Origin: Sodiomyces alkalinus F11
Taxonomy: Eukaryota > Ascomycota > Sordariomycetes > Glomerellales > Plectosphaerellaceae
Length of the DNA: 64,000 bases
Assembly: GCF_003711515.1 (NCBI RefSeq)
Contig: NW_021167079.1
Span: 1,849,471 to 1,913,470 of the forward strand
Reading direction: 5' to 3'
Shown here one piece after another: positions 34,701-46,151 of the stretch. The translations under genes were made by a program, and so were the position numbers. Below the pieces are notes generated by a model that searched no databases, was not told where the DNA came from, and worked only from the letters and a program-made list of their open reading frames with translations. The first letter of the stretch is position 1, and each line of letters starts with the position of its first letter.

Positions 34701-34973
34701 GGCATGTGAAATAGCAAACTCAGAGCCGAGAGTCGCTTGACACGGACAGAGACCCCTTTTGTAACCAAACTAATTTTAGTAAACCCGCCCCTCATGCCCC
34801 AGGGGCATTTCCTGTAAAACCACGTCCCCAGCCTGCTGGACCCGAACTCCGTCAGTCTCCAAAGTTGATATTTAAGCATGTCGCGGCTCTAGCTTTCCAA
34901 CCGCCCTCGACTTCCTCTTCGACGGAACTCCGTAGTCTGCGGCTTCCGACCGTGGATCTATCTTCTGCAAACC
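31789..34973. other. Long spacer rich in TACCTA and TACTCCGTA motifs
   Basis: About 3.2 kb between divergent genes with no recognisable gene. TACCTA-type palindromic motifs occur near 32641-32660, 32908-32925 and 34111-34136. TACTCCGTA occurs at 34564-34572 with variants near 34186, 34600 and 34927. A GAAGCAGGAGAA repeat lies near 32996-33030 and GGACGTGGACGTGG near 33443-33460. GA-rich tracts occur near 33765-33815 and 34340-34395. Open frames up to 161 codons have non-ATG starts or no resemblance. Confidence 0.5.
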
Positions 34974-35995
34974 ATGGGCAGAATGTCCAGTTGGCTCGAC
35001 GGCTTTCGGTTTGGTAAAGATCCTTGGGATCCTTCCCATCGATTCGAGACCTCGTGGCTGCTTTCCCCATGGCTGCTCTTCGCATTCCGTGCGTTATTCG
35101 TAAGTACCACACCCATTCACACATCGCAGGCGCGGTATCGATCGCACGCGACCTCAACGCGCAAATCGAGTTGGACTCTTTCCGGTCGAGATGCGATGCA
35201 GCCAGACGATCTAACCAGAACCCCCCCCTCTCCCTCCTCCGGCAGTGTCTCTTCATCTTTACTAGCCGCTTCTTCATCATCGGCTGGACCTGCACCCACG
35301 CAGAAGAAGGTGGATGCTACGATATCGTCATCTCCTTCGCCTACTTCACCGTCCTCACATTCTGGGGTCTGGGCTTCTACTTCGCCTTCGCCGCCCTGCA
35401 CACCTTCACCTACGCCCGCACCGGCCGACCCCTCCTCGACGCCTTCCCGCGCCCGTTGCAGGCCCTGCACGCCCTCTTCTACTCCTCCATCGCCGTCTTG
35501 CCCATCATCGTCACCGTCGTCTACTGGGCCGTCTTGTGGGGTCCAGACAGCTCCTTCGCCTCCGTCTTTGCCGCCTACTCCAGCCACGCCCAGCACTCCG
35601 CCAACCTCGCCATGGCCCTTTTCGAGATCCTCATACCACGCACTGCCCACGCCCAGCTCCTCCCCGTCCACATGCTCTGGCTCATCGTCCTACTCGCTCT
35701 CTACCTCGCTCTCGCCTACCTCTTCCACGCCATCCATGGATTCTATCCCTACTTCTTCCTCGACCCGGAAGCGAACGGCCGTGGTATACTCGTTGGCTTC
35801 ATCTTTGGTATCGCCGTCGGATGCCTCGTCGTTTTCGGTCTCGTCAAGGGCCTGATCTGGATCCGCCAGCGCTTGACTGAGGGCGTGCTGCGCATGGACG
35901 GCAAGTTTGCCCGTGCCTCGGCCTCGGGTCCCGATTCGAGTGCCGAGATGGGTGCTGCCCATCGGAACGGCAAGGTTGAGCCGCAGGCGGCATGA
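34974..35995 (+). CDS. FAR-17a/AIG1-like integral membrane protein
   Basis: Two exons, 34974-35099 and 35246-35995, with a 146-nt intron; 291 aa. The joined protein reads HRFETSWLLSPWLLFAFRALF|CLFIFTSRFFIIGW. About six hydrophobic helices are visible. Family landmarks are HRFETSWLLSPW near the N-terminus, SFAYFTVLTFWGLGFYF, RPLQALHALFYSSIAVLPIIVTVVYW, HSANLAMALFEILIPRT, and LLWLIVLLALYLALAYL-like helices. Human AIG1 and ADTRP of this family are threonine hydrolases of fatty-acid esters of hydroxy fatty acids, using a membrane Thr and a His. Thr77 (YFT) and His156 or His159 (YSSHAQHS) sit in matching surroundings here. The enzymatic role in fungi is inference. Expected location: ER or plasma membrane. 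Confidence 0.75.
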
Positions 35996-36456
35996 CTCGA
36001 AAGGAGACGACGCAGAGGTGAATTTTAGGATGAGGATATTTGGACTGGGAGAATCGGATATTTCGACTGGAACAACTGGATATTTCCACTGGGGTCCAGG
36101 TTTTAACAGCTACGATAACTGCCACACCTAACAATTAATACGCAGAATCTGCCTACCATAACGGCGACCGTTGCTACGGCCTGCTAGTCAGGTGTGGCGC
36201 CTGCCGGCACCTAGACTCCAGTCAGCATATCCGGTTGCCCCAGTCCGACCATCCTCACCCTTAATTTAAGGTTCCATGAAAGGCACCAGAATTGTTGCGC
36301 CCCCTTGAAAATAACGGCATTTCCATCAATATATACATGTATTCTACAGTGCGCCTGCGGGAACAAGTGGACAAGGATGTAAATGCAAACTCTTATGATA
36401 GTAATGGATACCTAATGACTGCTCTTTTCGAAAACAATGGATGGAGGAACCAGGAC
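35996..36456. other. Convergent 3' region
   Basis: 461 bp between the stops of the FAR-17a-like gene and gup1. Nothing else seen. Confidence 0.5.
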
Positions 36457-38678
36457 CTAGCACTTTAGGGATATACCTCTCCTCAGTTCCGACTCGCGAA
36501 TCTCGAACATGACTTGGATACCAACGAACACCGCCGCGCAGGCCGTGATAAGAAATAAGACACCTAAGAAAGCAGCGACGCAGGAGTACTGTCAGCGCCA
36601 CAGCCAGAGAGAAAGGGGGTGAGCCGGGGGTGGCAGGGCGGGATCTTTGTCCTTTTGGGTGTGTGTGCGTGTGTGCTTTTTTTTTTGGGGTTAGGGGGGG
36701 AATACGTACCTGACCAGTCGTGTAGAATTTGATAAATAATAGCCTGTAGCCCGTCCAAGCCCACGGCAAAGCCGACGAGGTTGGCCGAAATCATCATGAG
36801 CACGTTGCCGACCGCCCCAACGCAGCTGAGCATGCGGTACTGCGTCACTGTGTACCGGTGCGCGGGGAAAACGAAGCCGGCAATAACCTCGGGCATCATG
36901 AAAAGAACGATGAGCCAACCCCATATCAGGAGGCGAAGGCGAATGTCATGCCAGAGCGCCACGAACGTAAAGACGAGAAGGAACGTGGCGACCGAGCGCA
37001 GGCTGCGGCGCCACGAGCTGAAATCCGAGCCGCCGAGGGGCACGTAGATGTAGCGGATCAACCACCTATTGTATGACCGGTGCCACGCCTTCCAGAAGGA
37101 CTTGGTCGAGAAGTTGTTGGACACGCAACGGATCATGTTCTCGGGCGGGTCGATGCCGTCCAGGAGGGCCCAGAGCCGGAAGAGCCGCCAGGGGAGCAGG
37201 AGCTTGAGCCAGATGATGTGCAGGTTCATGTACGAGAGGAGGGCCAGCTGCGCGGCGGTATAGTCCGACCAGACGGGCGATGCGAGCGACATGGCGTTGA
37301 CGTAATCGAAGTGGAGGACGACTTCCATCGCAAGGAGGACGAGGAGGAAACGAATGGCGTAGAGGATGGTGCGGGACGTCTCGATGGTCGGAGAACGATG
37401 CTTGCTCTGAGCGATAAAGTCGTTGAAGGTCACGATGGGACCGGCTAGATACAGCGGGGCGTAGATGGTGTAGGCGACGTAGTTGCGGAACGAGAATTCG
37501 GCGGCCTCGGCGGGGATGGCGATTCTGTCTCGTTCCGAGAGGTTGGCCGGATCCAGTTGCTTCTTCTTGGGGGCGTCAGTATCCTGGTTCAACGAGGTTT
37601 ACACCGTCCATGAAATCCGGGGTGCATACCTCCACGGGACTGGAGCCCCTCGCGTTAAAGCTCCAGTGGTAGTCGAGGTTGAAGCTGATGAGACGGAGAA
37701 TGGTGAAGTTGAATAGGACTTCCCACCGAGGGCTAAGACCGCCGAACCCGTCGAGCCACGCTCCCCATTGCACCAGGGGGGGGAGAGCATGAGCATCCCC
37801 GTGTGGTGATAAAGGCGGCGTGATGCGCATGGCTATGTCTTTGAGCCGATATCCATTGCATAGCTCGTTCGCAAACAGAGTGCAGACGTTGAATACCCAT
37901 GTCGCGGCGGGCACGTGTTTTCTCGGAAGCGTCGTGGCAAGTTGGTAGTTGACGTACAGAATAGTCAACACCTTGATGGCCGAAACCCCGTGGAGCACGA
38001 CGAGGAAGAGAAGGGCAAAGGCGTAGTCAAACGAGGCCCTCTGTTGCAGACGGGTCCGGCCTTGTTCAACTACAGACTTGCGTTGGATATCTGGGAGAGG
38101 GAAGACGGCGTTCCAGACCTTCCGGGCGAAGGGGTGAAGAAGAAGGAGGAGGCCCATATAGGGCAGATTGGATCGAAAGAAGCTGTACTGCGCATCGGAG
38201 ACATCCTATATCAAATCAAAATTCGTGTGAGCTTCATACTGGTAGACAGGGAAAGAACATGAAGGGTGGCGACCCACGATCTTGCGCCCCAGAATCCATC
38301 CGTCCGAGAGTAGATGCTCATATTTAGGATACCTTGGGTCAGAGGCTACACCACAGTCAGCACCTGGATTCGAGAACGTCTCAGAGAGACCGGGGACAGG
38401 TTATGGTCATGAGGAGCCGCACGATTTGACACTGTGTAGGGGATCCAGAACATGTAGGGAACGGCCAGGATGAAGATAAGGTAGTAGAAATAGAATTCCG
38501 GGGTGTTCCATTTCGAAGGCTGAGCACGGCTTTGGGCTTTGTTGGGAGTGTCCTTGATCTGGGCCGAGTCGTTGCGTGCCTCAATGACAGCCTTGTACGG
38601 AACCGATGTTGAGTTCGTGAAGCGCGTGTCGAGGGTGTCGAGATCGTAGATGTTACGGAAAACGGAGGGCAGACCCAT
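36457..38678 (-). CDS. gup1: Gup1-like membrane-bound O-acyltransferase (GPI-anchor remodelling)
   Basis: ER MBOAT that re-acylates lyso-GPI anchors with a long fatty acid; also linked to glycerol transport phenotypes. Five exons: 38678-38423, 38345-38278, 38205-37630, 37583-36710, 36563-36457; introns of 77, 72, 46 and 146 nt; 626 aa, all junctions in frame. The N-terminus MGLPSVFRNIYDLDTLDTRF and SKWNTPEFYFYYLIFILAVP match Gup1, followed by YEHLLSDGWILGRKIDVSD. The middle has the MBOAT core: VLFNFTILRLISFNLDYHW, FRNYVAYTIYAPLYLAGPI, FWKAWHRSYNRWLIRYIYVPLGG and FTFVALWHDI with the catalytic His. The last exon gives a final helix and the basic tail EIRESELRRGISLKC. About ten transmembrane helices are expected. 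The 46-nt intron is near the lower limit. Confidence 0.93.
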
Positions 38679-39234
38679 GACGGTGGCAGCAGCGGCGGCG
38701 GCCGCGTCGTTGGCAGTTTATGATGAACGGCACAAATTCATTGACATGAAGATTACTGCATCATTGGAGAGCCGCCACAGGCAAGACCATTGACCTCGAA
38801 GTATCGTCAAAGATATGCTGTTGACATACATGGGAGAGACAAAACGTTGTTCGGGAAGGTCGAGGTGTCACGAGGGGTCCGTTCGGAATTATTCCAGCAC
38901 TGGAAGGCGGAACCCCGGGATGTTTTTGGGGGCCGATGCAAGGCTACTGGATAAGAACAATAGTGGAGAAAAGTATGGATAAGGGGTCCAATGAGAGGGC
39001 CCAATCAGTTTGTTACGGGACGTATGTATGTTCCTTAGCGTAAGGTACGCGGTGAAGTTCAGCCTCGTCTCCTCCTCCATCCTCCGTACACAAGCCCGCC
39101 CCCCGTATACCCACGGATACAACCAAGTTACTCACCAAGCTGTGATCCAGCTTATTAACAACATCGTTAGAATTCGTCAAGAGTCTTGTACATGATGCGT
39201 CCATTGCTTACACATCGCTTCATATGCTTTCTCT
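38679..39234. other. gup1 promoter and vps8 3' region
   Basis: 556 bp. The vps8 gene ends at 39235 and gup1 starts at 38678, both on the minus strand, so this holds the gup1 promoter. No further gene seen. Confidence 0.5.
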
Positions 39235-42200
39235 CTAGCCGTCGATGGGACACCGGTACTCTCTTCCGTGGCTGTAGGTCGTCACCCTCCTCATATGCCC
39301 GTCCTCCGCGTCTCTGGCCTCCTGTTCCGACATGAGCGCATCTAGACACGCCTGGTGGTATATATGCCTACAAGCGAGTACAACCAGTGGACCCAAAGGC
39401 TGTTCTCGCGGCTTCTTTGCGATCAGATCCATCGCGCTGTTGTCGTTGTCGTTGTCGTTGTCGTTGCCGTGGCCGTTGCCGTTGCCTTTGCCGTTGCCGT
39501 TGCCGTTGCCATTGGGGTCCCCGCCGCCGCCGCCAGGAGCATCTTGTCCCTTAGACTCCGCATGCTCACTAACCGCATCTGAAGCCATGCCCATGCCCAT
39601 GCCCATGCCCTTGCCCTTTCCTTTCCCCTTGGCATCGGCTGCAGCTACATCGGAATGTCTCTGTGCCGCTTTCCCCTTGTCTCGCTCCGCCAGACTGGCC
39701 AGTTGGGCTTTCCGCTCGATTTTCCTCTCTTCCTCCAGCGCTTGCCTATCTTCCCACGCGTCGAACACATTGCCGGACACCCCGGGTCCCCACACACGGC
39801 GACCGCATGCTTCGCACGTCGAGCCCCTTGGCCGCCAGCCACGCTGTCTCAGCTCGACAGATTGCTTGACGTTTACAAAGAGACTCCGTTCCAGAAGCCG
39901 ATTCGACAGACGGAGGATCGACTCCTCGTACGCGTACGCAGAGAAGATGGAAGCAAGCACGCCCCGGAGGTCGGCCAGGTTCGGGGACGACGCGGCCGCT
40001 TGCGTGAGGAAGGCGCGGAGGATGCGAAGGAACGACAAGTTGTTGCTGGCGCTTGTCAACAACCTCCTACCGCTCTGCTGCGGTGACGCACTGGATGCCG
40101 TTGTCGTAAGGAGAGCCGTGAATGTGTGCTGGACCAACGAACGCAACAGCGACACCAACCTATCGGTGTCCAAGCCCAAGCCCAAGCCCTCGGACGCCAT
40201 GTCGACGTTGAAGGGCCCTAATGCATCGATGGTCGCAGACAGCCGTCGCGTCGTTCGAACTGACGCCCCTATGAGACTGAGCCAGAGCGTCTCGTCAGGC
40301 GACAAGGTCGTCTCCTTAGCCACGTGTCCTCGCCGGATGCCATTGACTGCCCTGGACGACTTGGTCTGTCCTTGGCAGAGCCAGATACCCACGTGCACAT
40401 ATTTTCGAAGAGCACCAAGAAGTTCCTCAGCCGCGTCCTGGAGATGAGCTGACTGCTGCTCATTGCCGTCGTCCCCAGCCCCAGATAGAAGACCCTGCAA
40501 GGCGGACTCGAGCGTCCCCAGATGCCGTACGAGCCTGTCCATAGCTTCTGTGGTTTGACCCTCGCGGGCCATCAGAACAACCGCCGCATCTATTACGCCG
40601 GTTTCCTCCATCGCCGGCAGGAGTGCTTCGAGGTTGAGGTGGAGATTGGAAAGCTGCACGGCCCCGATGTAATCAGAGACATGGTTTGGGTCAAACTTGC
40701 ACATGAGCCGGACGTATCTCTCGATCAAATCTCGATCTGGGCGCAGAAGGGGCCCGTCCGTTTCCCCAGTCGCAGGCTCGAGCAGCGTCTGCAGATAGTA
40801 GAATTGAAGGCCTGGCTCGTCTTCCGCCGAGTCGAGCACCTGTCCATGAAGCTCCAGAGTCTGCTGCGCCAGTGTCCTCGCAGAGTCCGCAGGGTCGAGT
40901 CCGATTAGTTGCCGCGCGTGGCGCCGAATGACCTGCTGCACTTCGTGAACTTGCTTTTGGCTCAAGCCACTCTGTGGCCGAAGGCAATCTGCAATGCACT
41001 CAAAGACCGAGTGAGGGTCATCTGGATCCTCGAAATAGGTCTGAATCAGTTTGCCGTACTGCCCGTCCACTTTGTATTGTCGCTTCAGGATGCGGTAGAA
41101 ACCTGCAGCCCGGAACATTGGCAGGAGACTGTTCATGTCCGGAGGCTGGTAGACGGATAGTAGGTATTCAGCGCTCAATTGCGCGTCATCTGCAATGTCA
41201 TCCCCAGGACAATGGCAAAGGCCGTCGAGGACCCTGTTGAGGGTTGAACCGGGTAGAAGAAGATACTGGGGAAATTTTGGTAGGTTCCTCGCGATGAACA
41301 TGTCTAGATAGACGGTGTCTTCAGGCGCGAAATCCGCAGGGTTCATGATCTCTAACAGAATAGACACGACGTATTGCCTATCCACCGTCATTCCAAATAT
41401 CTGCTCTTCAGGTAGGTCCCCGGCAAGGCTACCAGCTTGGTTCTCGGGGGCAGAGTTGAGAAAGGAGTCTTCAAACGCTTCGTTCAGGGCACTAAGAAAG
41501 CTGGGCGCATCATACTTGAGAATAAGCCTCAAGTACGAGAAAGACGGCTCAGTCAGCCCCCGGGGCCGTGTGCGAAACTGCCTCCCACGGGCCTTCGGCC
41601 AAGTGACACTGTTTCCCGAGAAAAGAAACCAGTACAGCTCGGCTTTTGCTTTTGAAGCCTTCTCGTCTTCCAGAATTTCACCCGTAGGATAGATCCTCCC
41701 CGTCAAGGCGTACGAGAGGTAAGGGAACATCTTGGTGGAATCCGCGTCATAGGCCTCGTTATTGCCCGACGGCATATCGTCGTCGTTGTCCACCAGTGGA
41801 ACGAGTAGGCTGAGCAAGTCGATGAGTGGAGTGATGTAGTCATCAAGGGCCTGGTTCCAGACATATATCAATGCATCATAGAGCCTATGCTGCTTGCACA
41901 GCGTCGTGATCTGGTCCAGATCCAGTGTCGCCGTCTCCATGTGAACGATCATTTCTTCCAGACGGCTTTCCCAGTCCTTACTGACGTAGTAGGTGACCAT
42001 GGCCTTCACCACTGCCGGGGGCACGATCGTGATGGACTTATCCAAGATGTACGGCTCGAGGGTTTCCAGAAATATGCCCTCGATCCCGCCATCCTCAAAC
42101 CACTCGTACATCTCGTCGAAGAGAAAATCGACGTCACCGGCGCTCTGGCATCCAATAAAGCAAGTCTCGGCCAGCTCGCGCATGTGATTGTCATCCGCCA

Positions 42201-44275
42201 CGGCAGGCTTCTTTTGTCGCTGGCCAAAAGCGTACTTGAGCGAAGCGCTCATAATCTCCAGGAGCTTGTCGTGGACCATCGAGTGCCGAAGAGCAGCGTC
42301 TTCGGGAAGGCCGACTGTTAGTCTCTCGGCATCCCCCGTGTAGTATGATGTCGCAAGTTGGATGGCCGCCACGTAGTCTCCATTTTCCATCAGGGCTATG
42401 AGGCGATCAGCCCAGTTGGACAAGGATCCTATCGAAATGTCATTGACGCCGAGGAGAAAAATCCGGCTTCTGTACGCCTTGAAGCTCATATAGTAGGCGT
42501 CCGCCACGACACCATGCATGGACGTATCGTCCTCATCTAGTTGTTCAACGAGGGCATGGAGCTGCTTGGAGAAGAGATCGACATGATAGATGTGCTTGTG
42601 GATCAAGTCGATGCCATCCGTCATGCGCATGCTCCCATCTTCCAGGATAATCAAACGCTGGGAGATGGTCAGAACGCACAGGACCGCGCGGGTGAGCCAC
42701 TGGACAGCGACGATGGGCTCCTCGCATTTCCACCTGCTCCTGGCCTTGAAGTTCAAACTCGGAGGCTTATCCTTTCTTTCCGATGCCACCTCGTCAACAT
42801 CAAGTACTGTCAGGACGTTGGACCAGCAGTAGACAAGCTTGACTTTTGTGACATCGCTTCCCGTGGCAGGGTCAGGCGTTTTGAGCTTGACGGCCGGGAA
42901 CCAGGCAAGGCAGCCCGTCATAGCAGTATGGGGGGCGATTTCCTTGGGCCGGGCCGACTTATGCTGGGTCTGGGCCAAGGGTGTAGTGGAGACGACAACT
43001 AGAAGGTATGGTGTCAACATAGCGGTTAGCCCCATCGTATCAGTGGCACGCTCAACGTTGCCCAGAGGCAGTGGTGCGAATGCCAAGACAGTGCTAGGCT
43101 TCAAGGGCTTCCCCGATGGAGGCGGAGCATCTGGATATCGGCCAAGGATTCTGGTGGTCTTGACGGTGCGCCCGAGTGCTCCCGTACCCCGCGTAGCCAG
43201 ATGCGAGAAGGCCATTCCCCTGTCGTCTCCGGATACGAGTGCGGTGTGTCGGGTCCCAAGGAAGCCCAAGTGAGTAATAGAGACATTGGGAACATGTCCG
43301 TCGGTTGTCCTATTCTGCATTTGCGACGCATCCAGGTGTGGGATTTGGAGAAACGGCCGTGATGCTCTCGAAGTCTCCCAGGTGAAAATGTTCCCGTTAG
43401 CATGGCCCCCACCAATGGTCGTGTGGTCGGCCGAAATGGCAATGGCCGTGATAGGACCCGACTCGACAGCTTTTGTACCAGGGCCCAGGATAGTTCTGAG
43501 GGTCTGGTTGTAGTCAAAAATCAAGATTATTCCTTTGCTCGTTCCGAACACAATGTTGGTAGAAACGGCAAGACAGGTCGGCGTGCCGAAATTACGCTTC
43601 CCGATCTCTGAAAAGACCTGCGCGTTTATCTTGTTGAGTTTCGTCCATCGTACAACTTCCCACGGCGGGGACTGCGCCTCGGTGTCCTCTCGGTCGAACA
43701 GAAACTGGGAACTCATAGACGCATTTCGGCTATGGGAGAAGAAGGCGGGAGAGGAAGGCCGGGGGGATTGAGCCCGGGACGAGGAAGAGATTCGGGATTG
43801 AAATCTGCGGTCGAACGGTCGAAGGGATGGTGTCGGACTGCCTAGTCCCGGTCGCGGAGGGACACACGGAAGGGCGCTGCTTCCAGGCGACGAAAGGACA
43901 GAGCCCTAGAGAAAGTATTAAGTCTTACAGCGGTCTCAAGCGAGGTGTTCGGGAGGCATATACCTGAATCGATGGCGTATCATCTGGTACGGAGAGGAGA
44001 GATTCGATGGGACTCCCAGATCGTTGTGCGACAGCGCCTTGGGAACCGCTGTCGGAGTTTTCCTCTACTTGATCATGGATGATCTCTCCATACCGCTTCG
44101 ATATCGTCCCATTCTCGATGGGACCAGAAAAGTTGGCCATCTCCTGTGCTCCCTGATCTTCATCTCCCAAGAAACCTGCTTCTGTTCTATCATGGTTCCG
44201 ATCCCCTTCCAACACGTCGTCTTGGTCATTGTGTGCTTGGTCGTCCAGAGAGGACTGGTCTTCATGGACTACCAT
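39235..44275 (-). CDS. vps8: Vps8, CORVET tethering-complex subunit with C-terminal RING
   Basis: Binds the endosomal Rab5 GTPase (Vps21) and tethers early endosomal membranes as part of CORVET. Two exons: 44275-43964 (N-terminal acidic, disordered; ends DDTPSIQ) and 43905-39235; 1660 aa. The second exon opens GSVLSSPGSSALP, then reaches MSSQFLFDRED, which by itself could look like a start. A beta-propeller covers about residues 170-550 (TNIVFGTSKGIILIFDYNQ, TALVSGDDRGMAFSHL). A long alpha-solenoid with clathrin-repeat character follows. The C-terminal RING has CEACGRRVWG, then CRHIYHQAC and CPIDG; about 110 residues of low-complexity sequence separate the two halves. There may be a further 5' exon, because a splice-acceptor-like GGCAG sits just before the ATG at 44275. 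Confidence 0.92.
39425..39630. repeat. Low-complexity coding repeats in vps8 (Gly-Asn, Asn-Asp and Gly-Met dipeptides)
   Basis: On the coding strand the repeats encode GMGMGM, a poly-Gly stretch, GNGNGN and NDNDND dipeptide runs, lying inside the RING domain of Vps8. They arise from tandem six-base units such as CCCATG and GTTGCC/GTTGTC on the plus strand. Confidence 0.9.
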
Positions 44276-44987
44276 TGTGCTGCCAGATCCATCATCCCCA
44301 GTTTTTTAGGGCCGTATTATGAATTCAGGCGCATGCCATTTCTTCCGCTCAAATAGTCGATTCGAGCCCAGACAGATGGGGCAGATATGTGCGTGCATGC
44401 ACTTAGTAAAGGAGGTTGTCGGAAGAATGTGAAGATCGCAGAGCTCGGGGTCGTTGGGATGGTTCTGTAGTAACCGATGTGACCAATGACGTTCAATGGG
44501 ATACCGTCAATAGTTAGTCGTTTGAATCACAGTGATCAATCGCGTTGCTGGTCACGAAGCTTCGGGCTGATGATGTCTAGGTAAAGGTATGACGGGGAGG
44601 TTGGAACACAAGGCAGCGTCTTGGTACTCGCTGCAAGTGGAGCTCCCTCATCTTATCAACGCTGCATTGTTGCTTGAACCTTGCGCTGCTCCGAACAGGG
44701 GCCCATTCAGACAAGGCCATAAATACATAGCCCCACTTTGGTGCTATTGTCTTTATATTGCCCCATGCAGATATCCATTTTGGGCAGAAAGTGGGGTTGA
44801 TTACTCACACCTTAGGTAATCACTCCCAGTATGTACGGCCGTACTTGGAACCACGCTCTCCAGCAAGAGACAGCTCGTAAGGTTACCGATAAATATTCCA
44901 CAATATTCACCATCTCTGCAGCCAATATCCATCGCGACAAAGTGTTCTGCAACAAGATCGATTAACAAGGATATTCATACATAGACA
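44276..44987. other. Bidirectional promoter region between vps8 and the GPALPP gene
   Basis: 712 bp between divergent starts. No gene seen. A short 5' exon of vps8 could lie here. Confidence 0.5.
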
Positions 44988-46151
44988 ATGTCTTCGATTG
45001 GGCCCCAACTGCCCCCCAACCTGACCAAACGCAAACGGACTCCAGATGACCAGGACGATGCTCGGTCACCCGCGAAACAAGCACGGAATGCAGAGGAGAT
45101 AGAGCTCGGCGATGAGTCTTCGAGCGACGAATACGGCCCCAGTGCCCCAAAAGAGCGTTCCCCCGCTGGCCCGAAGGCTTCCATTGGACCATTTCGTCCC
45201 ACTCCTGCCACTTCCAAATCAAACGTAAACGAAGAAGAAATCGGTCTCGGTAATTCAGACGACGACTATGGCCCGCCGCCGCCAATAACGGCACCTGCGC
45301 AAATATCATCACATGGAAGCCCAGAGAAGAAACCCTCACCACCCTCCCCGTCCGAGAGGAGAATAGGACCTTCCCTGCCGCCCCAACGTACTATCGGCCC
45401 GGCGGCACCCCCGCCTCTGGACTACAACCCAACCGCCGCCTCCTCACCCGCGTCATCCGACTCGGAAGACGACGGCTACGGCCCGGCGCTCCCAACTTCC
45501 AACCCATCTTCCTCCACGACAACCCGCGGTCCGCAAGTTCCCCGACCCGACGCTACCCCTGCAGCCCCGCAAGGCCCGCAGCGCGACGACTGGATGCTGG
45601 CACCCCCAACGGCATCGGGGTACCGCGAACGCGACCCAACCAAACTCAAAGCGCGCCGCTTCGCAACTAACAAACCCCACGCGCCAACGCCAGCGGCGGC
45701 AGGGGGGCCCTCGGAGATCAGCAGCATCTGGACAGAGACGCCCGAGCAGAAGCGTAAGCGCTTGGAGGACGCGGTCCTGGGCCGCGCCGCCCCGGCTGGT
45801 TCGGACCTCGAAGCCGCCACCTCGGGCCAAGGCCGGCGTCGCACGCGCGAGGATGACGAACGGGACCGTAAGAGGGCGGAGCGCATTGCGGCCGCGCGGG
45901 GCAAAAGTCTTTATGAGGAACACCAGGAAGCGCGGCGCCAGCAAGGTAACCCCGCCGGTAGCCGAAAGACGGGAGATTACCGGCCGAGGAAGGACGGGGT
46001 CGAGGAAGAGGAGGATGACCCGAGTAAGCGGGCCTTCGATCGAGAGAAGGATATGGCACTAGGGGGGCGGATTGGAACAGCGCAGCGGCGCGAGTTACTG
46101 AACAAGGCCAAGGACTTTGGCGGCCGATTCCAGAAAGGTTCATACTTGTAA
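44988..46151 (+). CDS. GPALPP-motif / DUF3752 protein
   Basis: Single exon, 387 aa. Residues 1-200 are disordered and carry repeated IGPxLPP-like motifs: SIGPQLPPN at 3-11, IGPSLPPQ, YGPALPTS, and acidic SDxxYGP repeats. The C-terminal half holds the DUF3752 signature: DWMLAPPTASGYRERDPTKLKARRF-type region, SSIWTETPEQKRKRLEDAVLG, a basic coiled segment, SLYEEHQEARRQQ, AFDREKDMALGGRIGTAQRRELLNKAKDFGGRF. The family corresponds to human GPALPP1 (KIAA1704), whose function is poorly defined; association with nuclear RNA processing is only suspected. KRKRTPDDQ near the N-terminus looks like a nuclear signal. Confidence 0.88.
   Translation: MSSIGPQLPPNLTKRKRTPDDQDDARSPAKQARNAEEIELGDESSSDEYGPSAPKERSPAGPKASIGPFRPTPATSKSNVNEEEIGLGNSDDDYGPPPPITAPAQISSHGSPEKKPSPPSPSERRIGPSLPPQRTIGPAAPPPLDYNPTAASSPASSDSEDDGYGPALPTSNPSSSTTTRGPQVPRPDATPAAPQGPQRDDWMLAPPTASGYRERDPTKLKARRFATNKPHAPTPAAAGGPSEISSIWTETPEQKRKRLEDAVLGRAAPAGSDLEAATSGQGRRRTREDDERDRKRAERIAAARGKSLYEEHQEARRQQGNPAGSRKTGDYRPRKDGVEEEEDDPSKRAFDREKDMALGGRIGTAQRRELLNKAKDFGGRFQKGSYL

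Noticed and set aside
35117..35671. 184-codon minus-strand frame opposite the FAR-17a-like gene
   Set aside because: Gly/Asp/Glu-rich complement of a Ser/Thr/Pro-coding-biased exon; antisense shadow.
39332..40447. 371-codon plus-strand frame opposite vps8
   Set aside because: Antisense shadow of the long GC-biased vps8 exon; its repeats are the complement of the Vps8 low-complexity region and no independent family is recognisable.
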